From Sporothrix humicola (taxonomy: Eukaryota; Ascomycota; Sordariomycetes; Ophiostomatales; Ophiostomataceae), in NCBI GenBank assembly GCA_021396245.1, contig WNYE01000038.1:248001-312000 (forward strand): a stretch of 64,000 nucleotides of DNA. Direction: 5' to 3'. Shown here piece after piece: positions 1-11,454 of this stretch (position 1 is the first letter of the stretch; each line of letters starts with the position of its first letter). The position numbers and the translations under genes are program-made. The notes under the pieces were generated by a model. It was not told where the DNA came from and made no database searches. It saw only the letters and a list, made by a program, of their open reading frames with translations.

Positions 1-1937
1 CAAAACACCAAAAACACCACAATATCTCGCATCCAACAGTGGGCAAAAACAGGAAAAAAAAACTAGCAAAACAGCGGGCCATCACAGGCCAGAACAGCAA
101 TAGGGGAGATTGGGCGTATCAAAGGGGGCATTCTTCCATTTGTTTTAGGCGGGTGGAAAATATTATCTGGTGCATTGACGGTGTAGGGATAGATGGATTC
201 TTTTGGAATTTTCCTCTTTCTTTGGTGTGCTTGTCTCCTCTCTGTCGCTCTTTCCTCATTCTATCTCGCCCGTGTCTCTCTTGATCGTGCCGTCCATATA
301 CGCCCCCTCCCCTTTCGGTCCTTCATTTCTATAGTATGGATACACCTTCTTGACTTGCACCAAGAAAGGGAACCAGTGGCTGTGCCCACCAGACAAAGGA
401 AAGGCGACGCAAGGAAAGAAGGAAACAGCCAGAGCTAGTCGGCGAGCAACGGACAACAGGCGGTGGACAAAAGGGCAAAAACCGGAAAAGCAGCCTAAGA
501 TAGCGCTGTAAGTACGAGTTTCTGTTCGCATACTGTACGCTGTAATTAGGAATATTCACCCTTATGCTCCCTGTAATCTCCATTCCAGAGGGGCGCTGGC
601 GTGTTCTCTATGAGCGAATTTCAGAAATCATGGGCATCTCTCGATCCCCCCTCACCTTTCGTCCTGTTTTGCTCCTGCCTCCCCAACACCCACCCAGACC
701 CCCTATTTTGCTCGACAGTATTTTTTGCGTCTTCACGTCTTTTGATTAATTCTCGACCTGTGGACCTTTTTTAACACAGAAAATTTCGTCAAGAGAAGAA
801 GAAAAATCGAACAAGATGAAGACTCGAAAGAAAGTTGAAAATACGTAAAAAGAATCCATGGAAGAAAAGAACAAAAGGATGGAGTGGAATTGAAGAGGGA
901 ACAAGAAAAACAAGAAAAGGGACAAGTGAGGCATACGACATACTCTCAATGGTAGTAGGTGAAGGCAGATCCTCCTGTAGCTCGCTTACAGGAAGAGGAA
1001 ATACTTGGGACAAGGGCAATGAAGTGAAAGAAGAGGACACTGCCACACACCACACTGAAAGAGAGAACCAACAGCAAAATAAATGTAGCATCTAACAAAC
1101 ACTACTCTACCGTATTGCCTCTTTTCTCGTAGTGGACGATAAAGGACTGACTGCCTACCTGGGCAAGGCGCCGCCTGTGGCTCCCAATGGCTTGACTTAC
1201 ACGGTGCTGCCGCACAGTCTTTCCTTTTGACTGTCTTGTCTCTTTTCATTTGCCCATCACCGAATTTCCACTTACACGCGACTTGGGGCTATTATGTGGT
1301 GGCAGTTGGTGTGCTGGTGTAAATTTTGATTTCGCCATTGTTTTTTTTCTAGAGACCTCGTCGTGCCCTCTTCCCCTGGCACTCTCAAAACCACACTCAA
1401 AACAAACGCACACCCTCTACATTCTCTCTTTTCACCCCCTTCAACTTGTAGATCCGTGATATATTCTCACGAGAAAGATACATTACGCACACAATTTATT
1501 TTTCGCTATGGAAGAGTCTGATATCATGGCCGACGCGTGCACTTTACACGTGCGCCCTCGCCCTCGAGGCGTTTCGTATAAAGGCCATCGATATCCTGCA
1601 TCTTCATCATCGTTTTTGTTTTTCTTCTTGTTTGTTTTTCCCTTTCATCGTAGATCTTTGCATCTGACTCGTCTTTTATTTTGATTTCTCTTTCGGAATC
1701 CCTCGTGCCCTCTCTCCCCTCTTCTCTCCCTCCTCGCATTCTTGCTTGGAACCCGTTCCTCTTCTCTCTTCTTTTCTCCTTTCTCACCTTTCTCCTTTCC
1801 TTCTTCCTTCCCTCCTTTTCCTTTTTCTCTCTCCCATATTCTTCTTCTCCTAATTCTCCTATTCCCTCATCACATAGTCGCAGACCCCCCCTTTCTCAGG
1901 CACAAGACCACTGAAAAACAAAAAAAAACAAGCAAAA
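1..1937. other. intergenic region and 5' leader of the P-ATPase gene
   Basis: No complete gene is recognisable here. The first 1.1 kb is mixed, partly purine-rich sequence without long coding-like frames. From about 1,360 onward the plus strand becomes strongly pyrimidine-rich, the usual look of a fungal core promoter and 5'UTR. A short coding-like stretch at 1,133-1,230, preceded by intron-end signals, is treated separately as a finding. Confidence 0.6.
1577..1583 (+). promoter_or_regulatory. putative TATA box of the P-ATPase gene
   Basis: TATAAAG lies about 355 nt upstream of the ATPase ATG and directly before a long CT-rich tract (about 1,611-1,910), the arrangement seen at well-expressed fungal promoters. 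The leader would be roughly 300 nt long. Assignment is by motif and position only. Confidence 0.4.
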
Positions 1938-4900
1938 ATGTCTGTTCCTGCCAAGAAGACGGGTGACCGTATCTACTGGGAGAACGATGCTGTTGACGAG
2001 GAGGCTGGCGAGGCTGGTATAGGTGGTACGGCCGCTACTCCTACTCCCACGCCTGGCGGCATCACTATTGTCGATGACCGCGCCCCTGGCAGCGGTGTCA
2101 ACCCTCGCCCTGGCTTGCGCCGCGAGCGCTCTTCGGGTTCGCTGTCGATCCGCCCTCACCCTCGCCGCAATTCGATCGACGCGGCTGCCGCACTGCCCAT
2201 CCAGTACCGCACGCTGTCCATCGATGTCGACGAGTACGCCCAGAAGCAGGCTGCTCCCCTGGGCAAGAAGAAGGACCTTAAGAACAAGAAGGCGGTGGCC
2301 GACCTGGCCGACCTGCACTGGCACACGACGCCGCCCGAGGAGGTGGCCATGCAGCTGTCGACGTCCATCAAGACGGGCCTGTCGTCGGACCAGGTCACCC
2401 GCCGTATCACGCAGTACGGCAAGAATGTGCCGTCGCCGCCCCCGACGCACCGCACGCGCCAGATCCTGGGATACTTTTTCAAGGGCTTCGGTCCTGTGCT
2501 GCTGGTTGCTTCGATTCTCGTGTTTATCGCCTGGAAGCCCTTGGGCAACCCCAACCCTGCCCTGGCTAACCTGGCTTTGGCCATTGTCCTGGCGGCCATC
2601 TTTGCCATCCAGGCGCTGTTCAACATGTGGCAGGACTGGTCGAGCGCGCGCGTGATGAACTCGATCCAGACAATGTTGGCCGACGAGAGTCTTGTGCTGC
2701 GCGACGGCAATATTACCAGTGTGCCCGCAGACCAGGTCGTCCCCGGTGATGTCCTCATGATCAAGGCCGGCAACAAGCTACCTGCCGATGTTCGGTTCAT
2801 CGAAGTTTCTTCTTCGTCGTCTTCGGGCGCGACGTCCACCTCCGACACAAAGTTTGACCGCTCAATCCTGACGGGCGAGTCGATGCCGCTGGCTGCCACG
2901 GTCAACTCCACCGATGACAACTACCTCGAGACCCGCTGCATCGGTCTGCAGGGCACGCACTGTGTCTCGGGCACCTGCACGGGAATCGTCGTGGCCACGG
3001 GTGACAGCACCGTCTTTGGCCGCATCGCACGCCTGACTAACGAGCCCAAGACGGGTATGACGACGCTGGAGCGCGAAATCTTCAACTTTGTCGCGATTGT
3101 GTGCTCCATCATGCTGTCGGTCATTGTTCTGGTCATTATCATCTGGGCTGCGTGGCTGCGCAAGGACCACGCCGAGTGGATCACGGTTGCCGGCCTGATC
3201 GTGTCGGCTGTTTCTGTTGCCGTCGCGTTTGTGCCCGAGGGTCTGCCTGTCGCGCTGACGGCGAGCATGACAATCAGTGCCAACATGATGCGCAAGAACA
3301 GGATTCTGTGCAAGTCGTTGCGCACGGTCGAGACTCTGGGTGCCGTGTCCATCATCTGCTCGGACAAGACGGGCACTTTGACCCAGAACAAGATGATTGT
3401 CACCGAGTGTGCCGTCGGCGGCAAGCGGACCATGACCACGGACGAGGCCCGCGATGCTCTTGTCCTCCAGCGCGCCGAGCGCCGTCCTCCTCCTTCCTCG
3501 GGCGAGGAGATTGATCCCGAGTTCGAGTCCTCTGAGGATGCGGGCATTATCAACGAGGCCGCCGCAGCCGATGTTGCCGATGAGCCCCTGGCTTTTGAGC
3601 GCGGTGCTCCTGCCCTTGACCAACTCCGCGCCGTCGCCGCTCTCTGCAACGACGGCCAGTTTGATGCCTCCACGCGCAACCTCCCTCTGGCTGAACAGAC
3701 CATCCACGGCGATGCCACCGACCAGGCCGTCCTTCGCTTTTCGGAAAGCCTGGGCCCCGTCTCTGAGCTGCGCGCCAACTGGTCCACCAAGTACACGCTG
3801 CCCTTTAACAGCAAGAACAAGTACATGATCCGCGCTCTCTCGCTCGCCCACAAGCAGGGTCTGGCCATGGCCCTTCCCACTGGTCTGGCCTCCATCTTCC
3901 AGCCTAACGATGTTCTGCTCACCATCAAGGGCGCCCCCGAGATTCTACTGGACCGTGTTCAGTACTATGTCCACCCGTCCACCGGCGTTGCTGTCGAGAT
4001 GGACGATGCTGCGCGCGCCGGTGTCAACGCTATCAAGGACAGCTGGTCAGCCCAGGGCCGTCGTGTGATTCTTCTGGCGCGCAAAACACTGTCTGCTGCC
4101 TCGCTGGCTCCCGGTCTGTCGTCTGTCGCTTTCGAGGACGAGATGCAGCGCCAGGCCAAGACGGGCATGACACTTGTTGGTCTGGTCGGTATTGTCGACC
4201 CGCCGCGCCCCGAAATCCCCGATGTCGTCAAGACGCTGCGCCGCGCCGGTATCCGCATCTTCATGGTCACTGGCGATTTCGCGCTGACCGCCCAGGCGAT
4301 TGCTGCCGAGTGTGGCATTATCACTGCGTCCGCTGAGGCCGGTACCAAGGTGGACTCGGTCGCCGACCTGCCTCGCGGAGGTGCCCCTGCTGTTGTGGCC
4401 GAAAATGCCGACGACAGTGAGGTCGTAACGCCCAAGACGGCTTTCGGCAAAGAGCGCTTCGTCATGGAGCCGACGCGCAAGGCCATTGTGCTTAGCGGCC
4501 CCGAACTTTTGAGCCTCAACGAGGCCCAGTGGGACGCGCTGGCGCAGTACGAGGAGATTGTCTTTGCACGCACGACGCCCGAGCAGAAGCTGCGCATTGT
4601 GCGCGAGCTGCGCGGCCGCTCGTACATTGTCGGCATGACGGGCGACGGTGTCAACGACGCGCCCTCGTTGCGTGCTGCCGACATTGGCATGGCCATGGGC
4701 TCCGGTAGCGACATGGCCCGCGAGGCTGCCGACATGGTGCTGCTGGACAACTCGTTTTCGAGCGTCGTCGAGGCGCTGCGGTTCGGCCGCATGATGTTTG
4801 ACAACCTGAAAAAGACAATTGCGTATCTGCTGCCCGCCGGTACGTTCAGCGAGTTCTGGCCCGTCATCACCAACGTCGTCTTTGGCATCCCGCAGATCCT

Positions 4901-5549
4901 CAGCAGTTTCCTCATGATTATTATCTGCCTGTTCACCGACCCCATGGCCTCGATTGCGCTGGCGTACGAGGCACCCGAGGCCGATGTGCTGACGCGCCCG
5001 CCCCGTCTGCCCGGCAAGGACCGCCTCGTCGACTGGAAGCTGCTGCTGCAGGCATACTGGGTTACCGGCACCATTGAGACCGTGCTGTCCTTCACCATGG
5101 CCTACTGGTACCTCGAGCGCTCAGGCATTCCGTTCTTCGGCGCCATCTGGTTCCGCTTCGGCCACCTGCCCGACAACATTGACCCGGACTACTATGCCGA
5201 GAAGCTGAATGTGGCGAGCTCCATCTACTTTGTCAACCTCGTCGTCATGCAGTGGTTCAACCTGCTGGCCATGCGGACGCGTCGTCTGTCCATCTTCCAG
5301 CACCCGCCCCTGTTTAACAAGCGCACCCAGAACCTGTACCTGTTCGCGGCTATTGGTTTCGCCGTCGTCATGGTCATCTTCTGGCTGTATGTTCCCAAGT
5401 TCCAGACGGTCCTCGGCAACATGCCCGTCCCCGTCGAGCACTGGTTCCTGCCCATGGCGTTCGGTATGGGTATTTTGCTGCTGGACGAGGCTCGCAAGTA
5501 CTGTGTGCGTCGCTGGCCCAACGGCTTCTTGGCTCGTATTGCCTGGTAG
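1938..5549 (+). CDS. P-type cation ATPase, type IIC (Na+/K+-ATPase alpha-like)
   Basis: This 1203-residue, intron-free membrane pump couples ATP hydrolysis to cation transport, probably at the plasma membrane. All P-type landmarks are visible: TGES in the actuator domain (about 312-315), PEGLP in M4 (from 433), the phosphorylated Asp of DKTGT (D476), KGAPE in the nucleotide domain (from 664) and TGDGVNDAP (from 901). About ten membrane segments fit, with six after residue 960. The LLLDEARKY motif near the C-terminus resembles the end of Na+/K+-ATPase alpha chains, which places it in class IIC rather than the ENA Na+-ATPases (IID) or SERCA. The N-terminal 110 residues are Ser/Arg-rich and probably cytosolic. 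M6 reads CLFTDPMAS: one of the two animal M6 aspartates is kept and the other is Cys. No beta subunit is encoded nearby. Start ATG follows AGCAAAA, a good fungal context. The exact ion cannot be read from sequence. Confidence 0.93.
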   Translation: MSVPAKKTGDRIYWENDAVDEEAGEAGIGGTAATPTPTPGGITIVDDRAPGSGVNPRPGLRRERSSGSLSIRPHPRRNSIDAAAALPIQYRTLSIDVDEYAQKQAAPLGKKKDLKNKKAVADLADLHWHTTPPEEVAMQLSTSIKTGLSSDQVTRRITQYGKNVPSPPPTHRTRQILGYFFKGFGPVLLVASILVFIAWKPLGNPNPALANLALAIVLAAIFAIQALFNMWQDWSSARVMNSIQTMLADESLVLRDGNITSVPADQVVPGDVLMIKAGNKLPADVRFIEVSSSSSSGATSTSDTKFDRSILTGESMPLAATVNSTDDNYLETRCIGLQGTHCVSGTCTGIVVATGDSTVFGRIARLTNEPKTGMTTLEREIFNFVAIVCSIMLSVIVLVIIIWAAWLRKDHAEWITVAGLIVSAVSVAVAFVPEGLPVALTASMTISANMMRKNRILCKSLRTVETLGAVSIICSDKTGTLTQNKMIVTECAVGGKRTMTTDEARDALVLQRAERRPPPSSGEEIDPEFESSEDAGIINEAAAADVADEPLAFERGAPALDQLRAVAALCNDGQFDASTRNLPLAEQTIHGDATDQAVLRFSESLGPVSELRANWSTKYTLPFNSKNKYMIRALSLAHKQGLAMALPTGLASIFQPNDVLLTIKGAPEILLDRVQYYVHPSTGVAVEMDDAARAGVNAIKDSWSAQGRRVILLARKTLSAASLAPGLSSVAFEDEMQRQAKTGMTLVGLVGIVDPPRPEIPDVVKTLRRAGIRIFMVTGDFALTAQAIAAECGIITASAEAGTKVDSVADLPRGGAPAVVAENADDSEVVTPKTAFGKERFVMEPTRKAIVLSGPELLSLNEAQWDALAQYEEIVFARTTPEQKLRIVRELRGRSYIVGMTGDGVNDAPSLRAADIGMAMGSGSDMAREAADMVLLDNSFSSVVEALRFGRMMFDNLKKTIAYLLPAGTFSEFWPVITNVVFGIPQILSSFLMIIICLFTDPMASIALAYEAPEADVLTRPPRLPGKDRLVDWKLLLQAYWVTGTIETVLSFTMAYWYLERSGIPFFGAIWFRFGHLPDNIDPDYYAEKLNVASSIYFVNLVVMQWFNLLAMRTRRLSIFQHPPLFNKRTQNLYLFAAIGFAVVMVIFWLYVPKFQTVLGNMPVPVEHWFLPMAFGMGILLLDEARKYCVRRWPNGFLARIAW

Positions 5550-6521
5550 AGGAGGAAAGGTGAGGAAATGGTGGAGAAAGGAGGTGTGATTTTGCTCGAT
5601 TTGTTTCGGCTTCGACGGCTGGACCTATTATTAAGTAGTTGGACTGCGCAAAGTAACGATTTGATGTCAAAACACCAAAGATACCAGATACCTCAGATAG
5701 ACCAATAGAAGAAAACAAACTCAAAAAGGAGAGAAAAAGAAAGTGACCAAGAGTGATCCAAAAAGTGTTTTAAATGTAATTGTTATTCGTATTCAGGTAG
5801 CTCAAAATCCTCCCCAAGAATCCTTGTGCCATACCCCAAAAGCGAAAAGACAGCGAAACGCGAAAGAAAACCCGAAAGAATAGCCATAGCATGCAGAGCA
5901 GGGGAGGGAGGTGAAGTCAATGGGAGAAAAAATAAAGGCCGGGGACAAGGAAAAGAAGAGTGCAAGGATGGCCTGGATAGAAACAGTGAAGGGGGGAAAG
6001 GGAAAAGAAAAAAGGGAAAAGGGAAAAGGCAGGAAGCAACTCTAAACACCAGTCCAGATGTGTGTGCAGTGTGTGGGCATATGTTTGAAAAGGTAGTAAA
6101 ACAGACGAGGGAAAGGGGGTAAAATCAAAGGGACCAACGGGCATAAAGTAAAGCAGAACAACTAAATAATGAGAAATGAGAAATGAAAACGACACCTTCC
6201 GTGATACCCAGAGGACGATGCCTCGAAAATGAAAAAAAGGGACAAAGGATGAAGGAAAGTACAAATAGACCGGCGAGAAACCAAGACCTAAACTAAAGAT
6301 ATTGCACCAGTTCGCCTCTCTATGAGATGGTAGAAAAGAAAAGAGACAATGAACCCCTGAACAAGAAAAAATATGAACAAGAAAACCCAAGCAAGAAGAG
6401 AAAGTAAAAATCAAGACCGTAAACAAAAACACCATAAAAGCTGTGGCTGAGATGAGAGTGTCGGCTGTCTTCGCCGTCTTCGTCGTCTTTATACCAACTG
6501 CTGCGACGTATCAAGGATAGA
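5550..6521. other. convergent intergenic region (3' ends of ATPase and gid7)
   Basis: A span of 972 nt between two converging stop codons. It is AT- and purine-rich on the plus strand and contains only low-complexity frames. It should hold both 3'UTRs and polyadenylation signals. I see no gene. Confidence 0.7.
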
Positions 6522-9281
6522 TCAGGCATACATTCCTGAGTCGTGACTGTTCCCGTTGGTGTGATCTCTTTCTGCTTGGGCTAAACGGGCACGTTCGGCG
6601 TTCGACCAACTGCGTTGTTGTTAGTGGGTGACCAACATCTTGAAATGAATTTGGAACAGTGGATGGTAGGAAATCAAGAATGGAAATGGTCGACTTACAT
6701 CTTAATAATGCCATCATCGCCGCAGGTGGCAAACATGGACGGGTCGGTCGGGCTCCAGGCAACTGCATTGCATCGTGGCTGGTGGGCTTCCAGTTTGAAA
6801 AGGAGGAATCCGTGATTCTTATGCCAGATGTAGACTTTGCCGTCTAGTAAAAAGAGAAAAGGGACAAGTCAGTAGGAGGCTTCAAGGAGCGAGGACCGTG
6901 AGAGGAATTCAGGGATGAAAAGTCTAGAAAATGAAAGTCTTACCTTCGCTGCCGCTGACGACAAAGCTTTCATCGGCACCGCCAAAAGCACACCGAATAA
7001 TATATGAGCCACCGGTAGCACCAATGTACTTGCGGGTGGGATCGCCTCGCACACGAATATTATACATGTGGATCTGCCCGTCCTGCCGGTTGACCAACAA
7101 ATACTGCGAATCGCTGCTGATGGCAATGGAGACAGCGCGGCTATCGAGCTCCAAGTCATACGCCAGTTCCGTGGTGATAAAGTTGTAAATATGGATATGC
7201 TTCTCGTGGTCCATGGCCACCAGCCAGTAGCCGTCTGGCGAGAGGGCCAACGCTTCTGTACGGTGTTTCCTTGTGTAGGTGTGCAGACGCTGTCCCCCAG
7301 TGCTCCACTGTACGAGGGACCGCTCCTTATCAAACGAGCCGAGCACAATGGACTGGCCGTCATTGGCCCATGCACAGCAGCTGATGGGCTCATCAAATTT
7401 CTCGTACAGACGAATCAGCAGACCAGTGTTCATGTCCCACAGTCTGGCGTGTCCCTCACGGTCACAAGACAATAAGGTGCGGTCATCAGGGCTCCAGGCA
7501 ATATCCCCAACGCCCCCGGAATGGCCATCAAGGCGCATTTTGAGTTCGAAATTCGAGGTGTCGTAGATCTTGACATAGCGGTCCAGACCACAGCAAGCCA
7601 AAAGCTTGCCATTGTTCGAGAAGCGAATCTGCCACACCTCGGAATTTCCAGTAGGGTCATGGTTAATTGATTTCAGAACGTTAAAAGGAAAATCAGCCTT
7701 GTCGCACTGGTGGTCGGCGTAGAGAGAAGGCGACGTGGCACTTGTGTGGAAGATACAGCCTGCCACCTGGAAGTCTTTAATTTGTCGCAGGAGGACGGCT
7801 AGGCGATGCTCGGGCAGCATGACGGATGGCGATATATACCGAGAAAGCTCGGACAGCAGATGGGGGCGCGACTGACCCTTGGCGCCGTCCCAGGTAGCAC
7901 GAGCCATGAGATCCATGGGGGAGTGACACATGAGCAGGCTCGAGAGGAAGTGTAGCTTCTGGGTGTCGCGATATAACGGGGTAAGCTCATTTCGCAGCAC
8001 GAGCAGCGCCTTTGCCGTGTCAGACTGCTCCAGGTACTCGAGGTATTTCTGCTGGCGAATGCCAAAACGCATCAAGTCGCGATTTGTCCCTGGAACAAGA
8101 AGTAAACCAGGCGAGCTACCGTTCGCTGATGCGCTGGTCTGGCCATTTGATGGCGATGACGTGGCCCGTGGCGGCATAGATCCTATCGTACCTACTGCTT
8201 GACTCCCATTTCCCACTCCAGCTCCTAATGGTGAATCGGCTCCATCAGCGGGTTCTGTGGTGGCACCAAGAAGGAGCCGCTCGGCCTCGTTCCAATCACC
8301 GCCCAGGACGGCACGGCGGAAGTCTGCAACGGCTGGACTCTCCAGCGCATAGCCGCTGTTCTCAGACACGTTCTTGGCAGCATCGTCGTAGCCGAGGTCG
8401 GATAGGGCCTGGATAAGGAGGCGTGTTATTTCTTCTCGATCGTGGCCGTAGTAGCTTGGCGAGCGCCGTGCTGCTGGGGGCTGTGGGGTAGAGGCAGAGG
8501 CAGAAGAGGATGAGGCGGCTGTCCGTCGTGCGGAGGCCTTGCTCTTCCCGTTCTGGAGTAGTGATGAGCCGTTCATGGCGTTTTGCTGGGACTGCGAGTC
8601 GTTGGAGGCCAGCATGGTGGCAGAGCTGTCCTCTGTCCGTGCACGCTTAGAGCTACGTGTAGAACGGCGCCTGTGGGAGCTGGTGGGCCGGAGGGTGCTC
8701 TCGTTGTTATCGTCTTCGTTGCCGTCGGTCTGTTCCTGGCCTGCTGCCCCTTGCGCTTGCTCTGGCTCCTCTTGTTCTTCGTCTGCACGTGCCTCAGCCT
8801 CGGCGCGGATCTGAGCGTCTGCAATGTCTTGCTCGTCCTCGTCGGCGGTTGAGCGTCGGCGTCTCCCAAGAACCTGTCGGGTTGGGCGGAGGGTGTTTAA
8901 ACGAGCGGCACCGGAGCGATTCGAGTGTCTCCTCCGGGGGTTGGATGTTGTCGCTGTGGGCGGCGTCACGCTGGCGGTTGAAGTGGAAACAGGAGTGGGA
9001 GTCCGCTGGGCCGCGTCGAGGTCTGTAGGGGCGTAGGTCGCCACCGTCGTTGTCGTTTCTATCGTCGCTGTCGGAGCGGGTGGCGAGCCAGTGGAGTGCG
9101 CGTTGCTGGTGTTGCTAATGTTGCTCAGAGTGCCGTCAGAAGCAGCAATGCCGGGGTTGCCGGCGGTTGTTGTTGATGGTGAAGGGGAAGTGGCAGTGGG
9201 CGTTGTGGAAGGGGGAAGGGGCAGTGGCAGGGGGGCAGCGGAGTGGGGAGTTGAGTCGGCCACCGCGTCGATGGTCGAGGG
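6522..9281 (-). CDS. gid7: WDR26/Gid7-type WD40 subunit of the GID/CTLH E3 ligase
   Basis: In yeast, Gid7 joins the GID ubiquitin ligase that degrades gluconeogenic enzymes; WDR26 is the animal counterpart. The large exon 9281-6944 encodes a Ser/Thr/Pro-rich N-terminus with a basic-acidic region, a LisH motif (about 275-305, REEITRLLIQALSDLGYDDA), a CTLH-like segment and WD40 repeats (LDGHSGGVGDIAWSPDD and others). Two introns follow: 6943-6844, splicing SGSEG into DGKVYIW, and 6698-6610, with a CACTAAC branch site, joining GIIKI to WSNAERARLAQ. The stop is TGA at 6524-6522. Exon lengths keep frame and complete the last WD blade. The long frame has no ATG at its 5' end (the first possible initiator is GTG at 9263), so the start is probably in an upstream exon. 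A CCGCAG acceptor at 9282-9283 fits an ATG followed directly by GTGAGC at 10,011-10,009. The C-terminal model is secure; the N-terminus is not. Confidence 0.88.
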
Positions 9282-11454
9282 CTGCGGAGAGGAGCAAGAA
9301 GCCTCTCCGCAGGGGGAGATGGGGGGTGATGATTCGGGTTGTGGATAGGGAAGGGGGAGGGTGGAATGGGGTGAAAGAAGTGGTGAGTAAGCTGGCGGGC
9401 GATGGCGTTGTCTCTTTCTTCTCTTTTGGCACTTGTCGCTGGTGGTGTCTGAGGTGTCTCGGGTCGAAAGCCTGCTTGCGCAGCTAGCCGAGTAGAAAAA
9501 GAGAAACAGGGGTCGTCGAGGGCCAGAAAAGGTCGATTCGGACGATGTTATCTCGAGGAAAGAAAGTTGTGAGATGCAGGATGGGCAGGTCGAAAAGGTG
9601 TGGATGGAGAGACGATTGTCTGGGCGTACGGACCGAGCACAAGAGAGAGAGGTGGTCCAGTCAGGAATTAGAGGGTGACGTCGAGCGTTTTTGGGGCGGT
9701 TTAGCCCAGTCCGATCCAGTCAACCAGCCAAATCCAGCCCAGTTTTAGGGCCAAAGGTCCCGCCTCTTAGCACCGAAAAGGCACACGCTCTTCCGCTCTT
9801 CTCGTCGCTCGGTGGCGGATAGGTCTCTAGGCAGGGACAGGAAAGGTTGCCAACGACGATGCGATAGAAGACGCCGTCATTTGGTACCTTTCTTTTGGAC
9901 TGTCTGTGATGCAATTGTGAGAGTTGTTGTCGTCGTTTTCGTCTGTGGTGTGAAGCTGGTGCGTAAGGGGTGGTCGTCGTTCCTCCTAGGGAAAGCTGAC
10001 GTGCTCACCATGAGCGATATGTCACAGGCTTGGGGCGGTGGTGCTTTGGGCGGTCAGGAGGAGGCGAATGAAGACCCACGCACTGGTTGATGGTGATGAT
10101 GCTTTTCGTGGCTTCTTTGTCGTTGTTTTCGACTTGTTCGTTTTGTTTTGTCCGTGGCTGGGGAAACGGCAGGTCAAGCTAACGGGACGTGAAGAAGAAA
10201 GTTGAACGGAAAGAGCGACTGTGTGAAGAATTGCAAGAGGATACAGGGAAGCACGTTGGTGGCTGAAAGGCGGAGAAGGTGCCAGTGGGACATCGAAAAG
10301 AATGAGAATAGAGCACACGGTACAGTTGCAGGCGGCCACGGCGGCAGGAACAATGTGCGTGCAGGTCTGGCCGCTCTTCCTGCCTGGCAGAACAGGGGTA
10401 GGTCGAGGAGCAGGCACTGTATTCCATCTTTTCTCGGAAGGAGTGGCCCAACGATTGCTGACCGCTCAGGCGCCAGTGAGTGTGTCTAAAGTGTGTGCTG
10501 TTATCGCTAAAGCCTGAGCGGGTCCTGGGCCCGCTATTAGCACGGTGCGATAGGGAAAGGCCAGCACGTTTGGCGCTAGTCTACGGGCAGGAGCGGGGGA
10601 GTGGGCCAGGCTTGGACTGGTGATTTGGTGCTAAAAACGACAGCAGGCGGCGGTGAAGCTGAACCCGTGAGACAAAAGCAGGAGGAAGTCAGAGAACGAA
10701 ACAGCGATTCAAGTGTATCGAAGACGACGATAGGGAGTGATTCGACAAGAGCCAAGCACACATGAACACATGCATGCCGCACACGACACACTGGGTTGCA
10801 TCCCGCCCCGCTAGCCACGAAGACGATCACAGCTAGAGTGGACTTGGAGTCTTATCGTCACGATTACCCTGTCTTGGGCACAAGAAACGAGGGAGACAGA
10901 ATATGTAAGGGCGGCTGTGACACTGTGAATGTCAAGTTTATTGATTCGAGTGTCTCTATTGCCATCCTTGCATGTTTGTGAAGCACTGTGAAGGAACAGC
11001 AGAGCACGAAAAAGGACACTTCGATCTACATTCGTACAAAGGCAGTCTGGTCATTTGTCTTGGCCGTTGCAGCGCCCAAAAGCGGACCGGACGACGGAGA
11101 GGAAGAGGGGAAGAGGGGAAGCAGGGTCATGTGTGGTACTGTTTGAGATATCTACGACGCCGACGAGGCGTCTTTGTGTAAGAACGCTTTTGTGCAAGAT
11201 GGACAGTGAAGACAGTGAAATCAGCAATGGCTCAACCCAAAGGTCAAGCGCGGTCACGAGACCACGGCTGATATCCACGTGACACTTGTTGACTTACATG
11301 ACGGTAAAGGAAGGAACGACCTGCCATCAATGATCTTCACAACAAGTCAAAAATTCTGCTTGGCAAAATCTGATTTTCGAGTTCACTACTACTCGCATAC
11401 TTTTTCGATGTCACCCGCACGATCAACAACACACGCTGGTGGTGATCAAACAAC
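9282..11454. other. divergent upstream region of gid7 and the F-box gene
   Basis: About 2.2 kb between two divergent genes. It probably contains the gid7 5' intron, a candidate initiating ATG with donor at 10,011-10,007, and both promoters. Short frames here have alternative starts or low complexity and no recognisable domain. Confidence 0.55.

Noticed and set aside
2862..5098. Long minus-strand frames (329-377 residues) antisense to the P-ATPase
   Set aside because: They mirror the GC-rich codon pattern of the real gene, have no domain and would sit entirely inside it.
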